A DNA stretch of 34,626 nucleotides from NCBI GenBank assembly GCA_028876385.1, contig JAGWSF010000085.1, positions 1 through 34,626 of the forward strand, read 5' to 3'. Position numbers and translations under genes: made by a program. The notes beneath the pieces are model-generated. The model saw only the letters and a program-made list of their open reading frames with translations. It did no database searches and was not told where the DNA came from. Position 1 is the stretch's first letter. Every line of letters begins with the position of its first letter. Source of the stretch: Acidobacteriota bacterium. Lineage in GTDB: Bacteria; Actinomycetota; Acidimicrobiia; Acidimicrobiales; Palsa-688. Positions 6,841 to 14,975 of this stretch are shown here, piece by piece.

Positions 6841-8778
6841 ATGACGATCGACGTCCAAGAGCCCATGTCCAGCCAGGGGGGCGCCGAGTTCCCCCCCGTG
6901 AAGGTTCCGGCCCGCCAGAAACCTGCCTGGATGAGGTTGACGGTCGGGACCGCCGCCATCGGGGCCGTGGTGGGATACCTGTTCGGTCACTTCCTCGGTA
7001 ACCTCATCGCCGCCGACTACCCCAACGTCGCCTCGAGCGGACAGAACGACATCGCCATCGTCCTCGCCCTGTCCCTCGGCGCCCTGGGGTGGTTGCTCGG
7101 TATCGGGGCTCTGAACTACCCGCTGGCCAAGATCGTCGGCCGTCGCCCCGCCCCCCGCGAGCATGAGAGCGGGTGGATCCGGTACTTCACCTACTCCACC
7201 GATCACAAGGTGGTCGGCCTGCAGTACGTGGTCGGCGTGCTGATGTTCCTCTTCACCGGGGGGCTGATGGCCATGGCCATCAGGACCGAGCTGCTGACCC
7301 CGACCAGCCGGGTGTTCGGCCCGGGGGCCTACATCGCCATCGTCGGCGAGCACGGCACCATCATGATGATGATGGCCTCGTCGGTGGTCGTGGGGCCCCT
7401 CGGCAACTGGCTGGTGCCGCTGATGATCGGTAGCCGGCGCATGGCCTTCCCCCGCATCGAGGCCTTCTCCTTCTGGGTGTTCACGGCCGGCTACCTGGTC
7501 ATCCTGACCGCCCTGCCCATGGGCGGCTTCCCCACCGGGTGGACCGGCTACGCCCCGCTTCAGACCGAGGCCGGTGGAGGCATGGACTCCTACCTGGTCG
7601 GCTTCGCGCTGATCGGTATAGGGATGATCGCCGCCGGGTTCAACCTGGCCGTGACCATCATCAACTACCGGGCGCCGGGCATGACCTGGAGCCGGGTGCC
7701 GATCTTCGTCTGGTCGGTGCTGGCCACTGCCGCCCTGCTGACCCTGGCCACCCCGACGCTGGTCGTAGCGGGGCTGTTCGGCATCCTCGACCGCACCGCC
7801 CAGACCGCGTTCTTCGTCAACGAGCACGGCGGGAGCGCCTTCTTGTGGCAGAACCTCTTCTGGTTCTTCGGTCACCCCGAGGTGTACATCATGGCCCTCC
7901 CCGGATTCGGGATCGTGGGCGAGATACTGCCGGTGTTCACCCGCAAGCCGCTGTTCGCCTACCGGGTGGCGGCGGCCGGGATGCTGGGCGTGGCGCTGCT
8001 GTCCTTCTTCGTCTGGCAGCACCACCTGTTCCAGAGCGGCATCAACCCCGACATGCGTCCGCTGTTCATGCTCACGACGGAGCTGATCTCCATCCCGACC
8101 GGGTTCATATTCCTGGTCGGCCTCGGGACGCTGTGGAAGGCCAAGATCAGGTTCGAGGTGCCGATGCTGTTCGCCATGGCCATGTACTTCAACTTCCTGA
8201 TCGGCGGCATCTCAGGGGTCTTCCTGTCGGACGTCCCGGTCAACGTGACCGTTCACGGATCGTTCTTCGTCATGGCCCACTTCCACTACACCATCATGGG
8301 TGGGCTGATCTTCGCCTTCTTCGGCGGGCTCTACTACTGGCTGCCCAAGATGACCGGCAAGACGCTCAACAAGCGCCTCGGGCAGATCCATTTCTGGATG
8401 ATGTTCGTGTTCTTCAACGTCACCTTCTTCCCGCTGTTCCTGGTCGGTTTGATGGGCCAGCCCCGGCGGGTGTTCGAGTACGCCTCCAACCTCCAGACAC
8501 TGAACGACATCTCGTCGGTGGGGGCCTTCCTGCTCGGGACCTCGTTCCTGGTGTTCGTGGCCAACTTCGCCTGGTGCATCTTCATCGATCCCAAGCCCGC
8601 GCCGGCCAACCCGTGGGACTCCCGCGGCCTGGAGTGGCAGACACCGACCCCGGTACCGCCGTACAACTTTGAGCGGATCCCCGTGATCCTCGACGATCCC
8701 TACCATTACAGCGAAGCTGGCGCCTCACCGGTGGCCGATTTCGGTCCCGTCCCGTCCGAGCTGGTCGAGCAGAGCTGA
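6841..8778 (+). CDS. ctaD: Cytochrome c oxidase subunit I (heme-copper oxidase), atypical proton channels
   Basis: A 645-residue heme-copper oxidase core. Heme and CuB ligands are intact: H171 (heme a), H345, H394 and H395 (CuB), H480 and H482 (hemes a3 and a). Y349 of HPEVY would be the cross-linked tyrosine and E347 the channel glutamate. Two features are odd. The D-channel aspartate of the usual APDMAFPR motif is replaced by arginine (R200 in GSRRMAFPR), and the K-channel lysine of PTGIK is replaced by isoleucine (I423 in PTGFI). There is also an N-terminal extension of about 110 residues with two extra membrane segments. It lies 54 bp after ctaC and 10 bp before ctaE. Confidence 0.95.
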   Translation: MTIDVQEPMSSQGGAEFPPVKVPARQKPAWMRLTVGTAAIGAVVGYLFGHFLGNLIAADYPNVASSGQNDIAIVLALSLGALGWLLGIGALNYPLAKIVGRRPAPREHESGWIRYFTYSTDHKVVGLQYVVGVLMFLFTGGLMAMAIRTELLTPTSRVFGPGAYIAIVGEHGTIMMMMASSVVVGPLGNWLVPLMIGSRRMAFPRIEAFSFWVFTAGYLVILTALPMGGFPTGWTGYAPLQTEAGGGMDSYLVGFALIGIGMIAAGFNLAVTIINYRAPGMTWSRVPIFVWSVLATAALLTLATPTLVVAGLFGILDRTAQTAFFVNEHGGSAFLWQNLFWFFGHPEVYIMALPGFGIVGEILPVFTRKPLFAYRVAAAGMLGVALLSFFVWQHHLFQSGINPDMRPLFMLTTELISIPTGFIFLVGLGTLWKAKIRFEVPMLFAMAMYFNFLIGGISGVFLSDVPVNVTVHGSFFVMAHFHYTIMGGLIFAFFGGLYYWLPKMTGKTLNKRLGQIHFWMMFVFFNVTFFPLFLVGLMGQPRRVFEYASNLQTLNDISSVGAFLLGTSFLVFVANFAWCIFIDPKPAPANPWDSRGLEWQTPTPVPPYNFERIPVILDDPYHYSEAGASPVADFGPVPSELVEQS

Positions 8779-8788
8779 GGTCCGTTCC

Positions 8789-9496
8789 GTGAACGACATT
8801 CCTGCCGCCCCCCACAACGATGGTGCGATCCGGACCATCGTCGAAACCCCCGAAGAGATCGCCTTCCAGGCCCGGGCCGCCGAGGGGGCGGTTTGGACGG
8901 CCAGCCGGCTGCTCCTCGGTATCGCCGCCTTCGCCTTCGCGTCCTTGGGGTTCGCCTACTTCTATCTGAGGTCCACCAACAACCAGGACCTGTGGCGGCC
9001 GGGCGGGGTGACCGCTTCGATGTCGTTCGGCATCGCCATCCTGGTCTTCGCCGCAGGCACCGCCCTGCTCAGCACCTACGGGACGTGGCGGTGGGGACAG
9101 GGTCACACCGTCGACAGCGAAGTGGCCGGATGGATCACCGTGCTCGGCGGGTGCCTGGCTCTCGGGATCCAGACGTGGCAGCTGTTCGAACTGCACTTCT
9201 ATCCCGGCTCGAGCGGCTACTCCTCGTGCTTCATCGCCTGGGCGGTCATGAACATCGCCCTGCTGCTCACCGGTGTGTACTGGACCGAGACCATGCTGGT
9301 CCGGTCGCTGCGGATCCGCCGGGCCATCTCTGACGACGACGCCCGGGTCGAAGAGGCGCTGGCCCCGGCCAACGAGGCGGCCGCCTACCCGGTCACCACG
9401 GCCCTGACCGAGATCGAAGTGGTGGTGAGCAACCACTACTGGGTGTTCATCGGCCTGGTCAACGTGGTGTTCTGGCTGATGTTCTATGTCATCTGA
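8789..9496 (+). CDS. ctaE: Cytochrome c oxidase subunit III
   Basis: A 235-residue membrane protein with about five hydrophobic segments, including FASLGFAYFYLRS near 50-62, QTWQLFELHFYPG near 130-142 and a C-terminal HYWVFIGLVNVVFWLMFYV stretch that matches the last helices of subunit III. The family is divergent here, so identity rests on that pattern plus position directly after ctaD. Subunit III stabilises the catalytic core and the entry of the proton pathway. The start is a GTG 10 bp after the ctaD stop, which suggests co-translation. Confidence 0.88.
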   Translation: MNDIPAAPHNDGAIRTIVETPEEIAFQARAAEGAVWTASRLLLGIAAFAFASLGFAYFYLRSTNNQDLWRPGGVTASMSFGIAILVFAAGTALLSTYGTWRWGQGHTVDSEVAGWITVLGGCLALGIQTWQLFELHFYPGSSGYSSCFIAWAVMNIALLLTGVYWTETMLVRSLRIRRAISDDDARVEEALAPANEAAAYPVTTALTEIEVVVSNHYWVFIGLVNVVFWLMFYVI

Positions 9497-9547
9497 CCGA
9501 ATCGCTCGATCAGTCGATGATCGATGGCACCGCAGAGGAGTGGGTCA

Positions 9548-9658
9548 ATGCTAGGTAGTGTCGGCGGCGGGCAGGTTCTGACGTTGGTCATCCCGCTGGG
9601 ATTCTTCATCTGCGTGCTGGTCTGGGGCTTCTTCCAGCGCGACCGGCGGACCCGCTGA
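9548..9658 (+). CDS. 36-residue single-pass membrane peptide in the oxidase operon
   Basis: This small ORF is easily missed by gene finders. The ATG at 9548 has GAGGAG ending seven bases upstream. The product has a short glycine-rich N-terminus, one hydrophobic helix (about 10-29, rich in L, V, I, F and W) and a basic, arginine-rich C-terminal tail. This is the layout of small oxidase subunits such as CcoQ or actinobacterial subunit IV fragments, but I cannot assign a family. It sits in the operon between ctaE and a CtaG-like gene, on the same strand, with a good ribosome-binding site, which supports real expression. Confidence 0.65.
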   Translation: MLGSVGGGQVLTLVIPLGFFICVLVWGFFQRDRRTR

Positions 9659-9684
9659 GCACCGACACCGCACTGGCACCTCCG

Positions 9685-10341
9685 GTGCGGACGCGCTCCC
9701 TGGCCGCGCCCCGGGTGAGCCGGGTGTACGTGGCGGCCTCTGTGCTCTCCGCGGCCACCGCGCTGTTGCCGCCCGTCGCCACCGCGGCCACCAGGACTCT
9801 GTGGGTTGAGGCCCTCCAATTCCTGCTCCTGGCCTTCGGGGTGCCGGTGTTCGCGGCGCTGGCCCTCCCGGCCCGGCTGCGGCCCGTGCGCCACGGCCAG
9901 CGGTGGATGATCCTGGCCCTGGTGCTCGAGGCCGCCCTGCAGATCGTTTGGCGTACCCCGACGGCGGTCGACGGGCTGGCCCACCACTGGGGTCTGGTGC
10001 TGCTGGAGGGAGCCACCCTGGCGCCGGTCGGCCTGCTCCTGTGGTCGTTCCTGGTCGCCGGGCGCAGCCCGGGCGCCGAGCGGACGGTGTACCCGTGGCG
10101 CATGTCCATGGCGGCCATAGCCATGTGGACCACCTGGATGATGGCCTACCTGGTCGGCTTCTCCGGGTCCCAGTGGTATCCCGCTTACCGGGGGCAGCCG
10201 GGTCTGAGCCTGATCGCCGACCAGCAGCTCACCAGCGGGCTGCTCTGGCTGGGTTCGGGCCTGGCCTATCTTCCAACGATCTTCTGGTGCCTGTGGCAGT
10301 TGCTGGCGCCCGAACGTGGTGGCTCAAAGGAGCTCGTCTGA
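9685..10341 (+). CDS. Second CtaG-like cytochrome oxidase assembly protein
   Basis: A 218-residue protein with about six hydrophobic segments. It keeps late features of the CtaG protein at 1734-2657: a histidine-containing GLAHHWG region and an ADQQLTSGLLWL stretch that parallels ADQQIGASILWV there. It is shorter and more divergent, so a specialised assembly role is inferred. The GTG at 9685 is the first standard start but has a poor Shine-Dalgarno. A CTG at 9655 would overlap the stop of the upstream small peptide gene as CTGA and is a possible non-standard coupled start. The stop overlaps the ctaB ATG by one base. Confidence 0.78.
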   Translation: MRTRSLAAPRVSRVYVAASVLSAATALLPPVATAATRTLWVEALQFLLLAFGVPVFAALALPARLRPVRHGQRWMILALVLEAALQIVWRTPTAVDGLAHHWGLVLLEGATLAPVGLLLWSFLVAGRSPGAERTVYPWRMSMAAIAMWTTWMMAYLVGFSGSQWYPAYRGQPGLSLIADQQLTSGLLWLGSGLAYLPTIFWCLWQLLAPERGGSKELV

Positions 10342-11264
10342 TGTCGTCCATAGTCACTCCTGCTGCTGTCTCCGACGCGTCGGTGGGCCAGGGCGTGTCG
10401 ATCCGTCAGCGGGTCGCCGGCTTCGTCGCGCTGACCAAACCCCGGATCATTGAGCTGCTGCTCGTAACGACGCTACCGACCATGATCGTGGCCGCCCGGG
10501 GGCTCCCCCACTGGACGCTGATGGTGGCCACTCTGGTGGGCGGCACGCTCGCCGCCGGAGGGGCCAACGCCATCAACATGTACGTCGACCGGGACATCGA
10601 CGCCGTCATGCGCCGTACCCGCCGGCGGCCCCTCGTGACCGGGGTGGTCTCGCCGGTCGAGGCGCTGGTGTTCGCCGTCACCCTGGAGGTCGCCGCCTTC
10701 GCGGAGCTGTGGTTCCTGGTCAACCCGCTCTCGGCGGTACTGGCGGTCAGCGCCACCTTCTTCTACGTGTTCGTCTACACCCTGTGGCTGAAACGGACGT
10801 CGGAGCAGAACATCGTCATCGGCGGGGCCGCCGGAGCGGTGCCGGTCCTGGTCGGATGGTCGTCGGTGCGCGACACCGTGGGTTGGGCGCCGGTGGTCCT
10901 CTTTGCCCTGATGTTCGTGTGGACCCCGCCGCACTTCTGGGCCCTCGCCATTCGCTACCGCGAGGACTACCGCTCGGTGGACGTGCCTATGCTGCCGGCG
11001 GTGGCCTCCCTGGAGCGCACCGCGTCCCGGATCTTCGCCTACTCGTTGCTGGTGGTCGCGGCGTCGGCCCTGTTCGGGTGGACGGCGGCCATGGGTCCGC
11101 TCTACTGGGCCAGCGCCGCGGTCCTCGGCGCGGTGTTCTGCGGCATGGCGTGGGCGTTGCGGCGTGACTGCACCGAGGCCAAGGCCATGCGCCTGTTCCA
11201 CTGGTCGATCAGCTACGTGACCTTCCTGTTCGCGGCCATGGCCGTCGACCAGTTGATCCGCTGA
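10341..11264 (+). CDS. ctaB: Protoheme IX farnesyltransferase (heme o synthase)
   Basis: A 307-residue UbiA-type prenyltransferase with about nine membrane helices. It transfers a farnesyl group from farnesyl diphosphate to heme b, giving heme o, the precursor of heme a. The first aspartate-rich motif is N79xxxD83xxxD87 (NAINMYVDRDID). The loop TRRRPLVTG and the later WTPPHFWALAI segment are family hallmarks. The ATG overlaps the upstream stop (TGATG). The heme a synthase gene ctaA is not seen in this window. The stop codon lies inside an 8-bp tandem repeat. Confidence 0.95.
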   Translation: MSSIVTPAAVSDASVGQGVSIRQRVAGFVALTKPRIIELLLVTTLPTMIVAARGLPHWTLMVATLVGGTLAAGGANAINMYVDRDIDAVMRRTRRRPLVTGVVSPVEALVFAVTLEVAAFAELWFLVNPLSAVLAVSATFFYVFVYTLWLKRTSEQNIVIGGAAGAVPVLVGWSSVRDTVGWAPVVLFALMFVWTPPHFWALAIRYREDYRSVDVPMLPAVASLERTASRIFAYSLLVVAASALFGWTAAMGPLYWASAAVLGAVFCGMAWALRRDCTEAKAMRLFHWSISYVTFLFAAMAVDQLIR

Positions 11265-11310
11265 TCCGCTGATCCGCTGATCCGCTGAACCGCTGATCCG
11301 CTGATTCCGC
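11255..11310 (+). repeat. 8-bp tandem repeat across the ctaB stop codon
   Basis: The unit gatccgct occurs six times in a row from 11255, with one substitution in the fifth copy (gaaccgct), followed by a partial seventh. The first junction supplies the ctaB TGA. Because the unit is not a multiple of three, copy-number change would shift the frame only downstream of the first unit, where a TGA recurs in every repeat. It looks like a slippage-prone microsatellite in the gap between convergent genes. Confidence 0.85.
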
Positions 11311-11340
11311 CGGCTCCCTGAGGCGGGCGGGCAGCCGGGA

Positions 11341-12081
11341 TCAGCTGAGGTTCTGGACCACCTCGGCGATGCCCTGGCCCCACTCGGTGATCTGCGGGGC
11401 GGGCAGGTAGGAGGAGCCGGACGCGGTGTGGTCGACCATGGGGGCGGCGCTGTAGCGCTCCACCCCGTTGGAGTCGATGAAGAAGATCTCGGAGCTGTGG
11501 ATCACGTCGGCCTGGGCGTTGGGGGCGTCCACCGCGATGCCGTACTCGCTCCACACGGCTTTCAGCGAAGGCACTGATCCGGTCACGAAATGCCAGCCCG
11601 GGATGGTGTCGAGCCCTTGCTCGTGGGAGAACCCGAGGACGTCGGCGACGGTGGTGTGGAACGGATTGACGTTGATGGCGAGGAAGGTGATCTGGGTGCC
11701 CGCCGGCCCGAGATTCTTGTAGGCCTTGATGAACTCCTGGGAGACGATGGGACAGATGTCGGTGCAGTGGGGGTCCATGAACTCGAGCACCAGCGGATGG
11801 CCGCGGAAACTGGCCGGTGACAGGCGGACGCCGTGCTGATCCACCAGCGAGAAGTTCGGCGCGGCCTGGCCCGGCAGCGACGACAGCCCCATGAGGTCGG
11901 CGGTGCTGGTCGGAACCGAGGCCGGTATGCCCGACGGGCGGATGGCGGCCGGGGCGGCGCTGCCGCGCAACTGGTGCACTGCGAATGTCACCGCGGCCGC
12001 GGCCAGCACCGCGGACGCGGCCAGGGCGATGACCGCCGGATTGACCGGTAGTGCACGCCGACGGCGTACCTCGGTAGTCAC
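11341..12081 (-). CDS. Second SCO1/SenC-family protein
   Basis: A 246-residue protein with an N-terminal membrane anchor (about 14-35) and a Sco domain outside the membrane. The copper ligands are C106 and C110 (CTDIC followed by P) and H195 (VIHSSEIFFID). It differs from the Sco at 4030-4923 in linker and in the residues around the motif (DPHCTDIC), so it is a paralogue rather than a recent duplicate. The GTG start has GGAGG five bases upstream. It lies 22 bp downstream of the membrane gene at 12104-12844 on the same strand and is probably co-transcribed with it. Likely role: copper delivery or thiol reduction at CuA. Confidence 0.9.
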   Translation of the reverse strand: MTTEVRRRRALPVNPAVIALAASAVLAAAAVTFAVHQLRGSAAPAAIRPSGIPASVPTSTADLMGLSSLPGQAAPNFSLVDQHGVRLSPASFRGHPLVLEFMDPHCTDICPIVSQEFIKAYKNLGPAGTQITFLAINVNPFHTTVADVLGFSHEQGLDTIPGWHFVTGSVPSLKAVWSEYGIAVDAPNAQADVIHSSEIFFIDSNGVERYSAAPMVDHTASGSSYLPAPQITEWGQGIAEVVQNLS

Positions 12082-12103
12082 GGCAACCTCCAGATGTTAG
12101 GGA

Positions 12104-12844
12104 TCATGACAGCCTCTCAATGGCAGGAATGGAGTATCCGAAGGCGGCGATGACCGTCCCGAGGAGCATGACCGCCATCCCGGCGAAGCGTAGGGGGTGT
12201 GACGCCGTGCAGAGGCCACCGGCGGCGGCGCTGGCCGTGCCGATTCCACCGAGCACGCCGCTCAGGCGGGCCAGACGTCCCGCCCCCCGCACCCGCTTGA
12301 CCAGTACCACGGCGCCGACGAACAGGAGCGCGCCGAGGGCGGCGTGGAGGGGATAGACGAGCGGAGCCCGCGCCGGTATCAAACTGGTCGGCCGACCCAA
12401 CGGCACCAGCACGATCAGGGCCACCCCCAGGGCCGAGTCGACCGCCACCGCAACGGCGAGAGCACCGGCCAGGCGGGCCGTGCCCCGGTCGACGGTGAGG
12501 GTCTTGGCCGCGCCGTCATGTGACGCGCCGGCGGCCAACCCCGGTAGTTCCTCGTGGGTTCCCTGGGTGCGGGCCCGGTACTCCTCGGGGTCCTCGTGGA
12601 TCAGGTGCCACCAGCCCCATAGGGCGATCAGCCCGAACGCCGGCCATTCGAAGGTGTAGAACCAGCTCAAGCCGTTGCCGGCCATCGCCCGGCTGGCTTG
12701 CCACCAGGCCGCCGCTACACAACCCGCGACCACTGCGATGGTGGCGCTGTGGAGCAACATGGCCCGACCGGTGAACCACCGGTTCGGCCCCCGCCGGGCG
12801 GCCTCGGTGTCCTCAGAGTCGACTCCGAGGGCGTCACCGATCAT
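12104..12844 (-). CDS. Six-helix membrane protein of unknown function
   Basis: I do not recognise the family. The product (246 residues) has two N-terminal membrane segments, the second within an aromatic stretch (FYTFEWPAFGLIALWGWWHL) followed by an acidic HEDPEEYRART loop, then about four more helices. The ATG at 12844 is preferred because GGAGG lies upstream of it; an ATG ten codons further out (12874) is possible but has no useful ribosome-binding site. Its place directly upstream of a Sco gene suggests a link with respiratory complex assembly or anchoring. No metal-binding motif is evident apart from scattered histidines. Confidence 0.72.
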   Translation of the reverse strand: MIGDALGVDSEDTEAARRGPNRWFTGRAMLLHSATIAVVAGCVAAAWWQASRAMAGNGLSWFYTFEWPAFGLIALWGWWHLIHEDPEEYRARTQGTHEELPGLAAGASHDGAAKTLTVDRGTARLAGALAVAVAVDSALGVALIVLVPLGRPTSLIPARAPLVYPLHAALGALLFVGAVVLVKRVRGAGRLARLSGVLGGIGTASAAAGGLCTASHPLRFAGMAVMLLGTVIAAFGYSIPAIERLS

Positions 12845-13144
12845 GTCGCGTCCCACCTCCCAGAGAGGGAGCATACTCCCATCGCCATCTTCATCGGCCC
12901 CGGCAGTCGGCCCACCGGGTGACGCAGGACCATTTCCTGCCTCCGGGACGGCGGCTCACCGGAGGCGAGGGACGTGCGCGCGCCCATCGGGTTGAGGTGG
13001 GATTATGGGGAATTCGTTGCCCGAACTTATGGATTTCAGGGATAACGTTGCCAGTCAAAGGCTGCGACCGCCCAATACCGCTGTGGCCATCGCCTGCACG
13101 CTGCGGGTCAGCCGCCTTGCGAATATCCGCTGGTCGTTGGATAG

Positions 13145-13573
13145 CAGTTCGTGCACCCCGACCTCCTCGAGGGCACCCTCAGCCGAGGCTTTGACTGTTT
13201 CGCCGCGGTCACCGACCCCTTCCAGCGCGCCGCAGCGCTCATGCTGCTCGTCACCGAATGCCACCCTTTCGACGACGGAAACGGCGGCATGGCCCGTCTC
13301 ATCGCTAACGCCGCGCTATCGGCCGCCGGTCAGGTCCGGATCGTGATCCCCACCGTCTACCGCAACAGCTACCTCAGCGGGCTCGGCGGGGTCAGCAACG
13401 GCGCCGGCCGAGGCGAGGCCCTTGTCTCGGTGCTCCGGTTCGCTCAGAAGTGGGCCGCCCGCATTGACTGGTCGACTTTCGAGATCGCAGATGAGCAGAT
13501 GCATCGCACGAACGCCTACCTCGACGCTGGCCGGGCCGAGTTGGAGGGAATGCCGTTACGGCTGCCTAGCTGA
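13145..13573 (+). pseudogene. Truncated Fic-domain protein
   Basis: The readable part (140 residues from a GTG at 13151) matches the C-terminal two thirds of Fic-family AMP-transferases: a VHPDLLEGTLSRGFD entry region, the active-site loop HPFDDGNGGMAR and the YRNSYLSGL helix. Two defects are visible. The N-terminal part is missing, with an in-frame TAG at 13142 just ahead of residues that still fit the family. The last arginine of the HPFxxGNGR motif, which binds the ATP phosphates, is glycine. It is probably a dead remnant. The preceding 12.9-13.14 kb stretch is less GC-rich and holds no gene I can support. Confidence 0.7.
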
Positions 13574-13690
13574 ATGGAGGCCGGGTGGGCTGGCGTCGGA
13601 CTTGGTGGTACCGAACCCGCCGGACGCCCGGAGCTTGACATTTGCATTCCGATTATGGAAACTATTGTCAGAAAAAGAAAGGATCTGCTC

Positions 13691-14155
13691 ATGGATTCGC
13701 CCACCTTCACCGCCGCCGTCTTCTACCGGGACCCGAAGGCCGCCCTCGACTGGCTGAGCCGGGCGTTCGGCTTCGAGCTGACCATGGCCATCGAGGGGAC
13801 CGACGACGACCCGACCGGCTGCCACTACGAGATGTCGGTCGGGGGCCGGGGGCGGGTGATGATCGGAGCCGAGTGGCACGACCAGACCCGCAGCCCGGCG
13901 TCGGTGGGCGGGGCCAACACCCAGAACTGCCACGTCGAGCTGGCCGGGGGCCTCGACGCCCACTGCGCCGCGGCCCGCGCCGCAGGGGCGGTGATCGCGG
14001 CCGAGCCGGCCGAGCAGTTCTACGGCGACCGCACCTACCGGGCCATCGATCCCGAGGGCCACATGTGGACCTTCTCCGAGCACGTGCGCGACGTGTCGAG
14101 AGCCGAGGCCGAGGCGGCCATCGGGGCGCCCATCCACGCCACCAATTGGGCGTGA
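13691..14155 (+). CDS. VOC-family (glyoxalase/PhnB-like) protein
   Basis: A 154-residue protein with the paired beta-alpha-beta units of the vicinal-oxygen-chelate superfamily. It starts with the FYRDPKAALDWLSRAFGFEL pattern typical of PhnB-like proteins and ends with YGDRTYRAIDPEGHMWTF. The substrate cannot be deduced; relatives include antibiotic-binding and glyoxalase-like proteins. The ATG at 13691 is chosen because of an AAAGGA-type ribosome-binding site and because the fold starts right after it. The stop overlaps the GTG of the ArsR gene by 4 bases, making it the first gene of a three-gene operon. Confidence 0.85.
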   Translation: MDSPTFTAAVFYRDPKAALDWLSRAFGFELTMAIEGTDDDPTGCHYEMSVGGRGRVMIGAEWHDQTRSPASVGGANTQNCHVELAGGLDAHCAAARAAGAVIAAEPAEQFYGDRTYRAIDPEGHMWTFSEHVRDVSRAEAEAAIGAPIHATNWA

Positions 14156-14502
14156 CCGCCCCCGAGGCGGTCGACTCGGTCCGTTCGATCGACGCGCTGC
14201 TGGCCGGCCTGGCCGACCCGACCCGCCGGCGCATCGTCGAGCTGCTCGGCGACCGCCCGAGGCGGGTGGGGGAGCTGGCCGGGGAGCTGGCCGTCAGCCC
14301 GTCCCGGATGAGCCGCCACCTCAAGGTGCTGCGGGACTGCCGGCTGGTGGAGGAGAGCAGCCCCGACTTCGACGCCCGCATCCGGATCTACTCCCTGCGT
14401 TCGGGGGCCACCGCCGAGCTGCGCCGCTGGCTGGACCGCATGGAGCAGGGCTGGTCCGAGCAGCTCCTGGCCCTCAAGGCCCACGTCGAGGGGGGCCGGT
14501 GA
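14152..14502 (+). CDS. ArsR-family transcriptional regulator
   Basis: A 116-residue winged-helix protein. The DNA-binding segment runs from about 12 to 85 (DALLAGLADPTRRRIVELL, then ELAVSPSRMSRHLKVLRDCRLV). No cysteine cluster for metal sensing is present, so it belongs to the non-metal ArsR branch that is often paired with SRPBCC (AHSA1) proteins. It overlaps both neighbours by 4 bases (GTGA on each side) and probably autoregulates this operon. Confidence 0.92.
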   Translation: MTAPEAVDSVRSIDALLAGLADPTRRRIVELLGDRPRRVGELAGELAVSPSRMSRHLKVLRDCRLVEESSPDFDARIRIYSLRSGATAELRRWLDRMEQGWSEQLLALKAHVEGGR

Positions 14503-14975
14503 CCTCCCGGGTCCTGGTCGCGCTGCGCATCGCCGCCCCGGCGGCGCGGGTGTTCGAGGCTTTCACCGCCGAGACCGACCGGTGGTGGAAACCCAACCCC
14601 CTGTTCGACCTGAACGGCCGCCCCGACGGCCGGCTCAGCATCGAGGCCGGCGGCGGCGGGAAGGTGTGGGAGCGCTACCCCGACGGCACCCGCTTCGAGG
14701 CCGGCGAGGTGCGGGTGTGGGAGCCGCCGGCGCTGGTGGAGTTCACCTGGCGCCCGGCCTCCTTCGCCGCCGCCCAGGTGACCTCGGTGCGGGTGGCCTT
14801 CGAGGACCTCGGGGCCGAGACCCGGGTGGTGCTCGAGCATCTCGGCTGGGACGAGATACCCGAGCGCCACGCCACCCGGCACGGCTTCCCCCTTTCGGCC
14901 TTCCAGCGCCGCCTGGCCGAGTGGTGGCAGGACCAGCTGGGCGGCCTCGGCGCCGAGGCGGTCCGGGCCGGCTAG
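14499..14975 (+). CDS. SRPBCC (AHSA1-like) domain protein
   Basis: A 158-residue protein of the START/Bet v1-like superfamily: APAARVFEAFTAETDRWW at the N-terminus, a GGKVWERYPDGTRFEAGEV strand pair, and a C-terminal helix containing FQRRLAEWWQDQL. Such proteins hold a hydrophobic ligand; the ligand here is unknown. ArsR-SRPBCC pairs are common in actinobacteria, which supports a joint sensing and response unit with the VOC protein. Its TAG stop shares the four bases CTAG with the stop of the convergent ureohydrolase A gene, so there is no spacer between the two operons. Confidence 0.9.
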   Translation: MTSRVLVALRIAAPAARVFEAFTAETDRWWKPNPLFDLNGRPDGRLSIEAGGGGKVWERYPDGTRFEAGEVRVWEPPALVEFTWRPASFAAAQVTSVRVAFEDLGAETRVVLEHLGWDEIPERHATRHGFPLSAFQRRLAEWWQDQLGGLGAEAVRAG

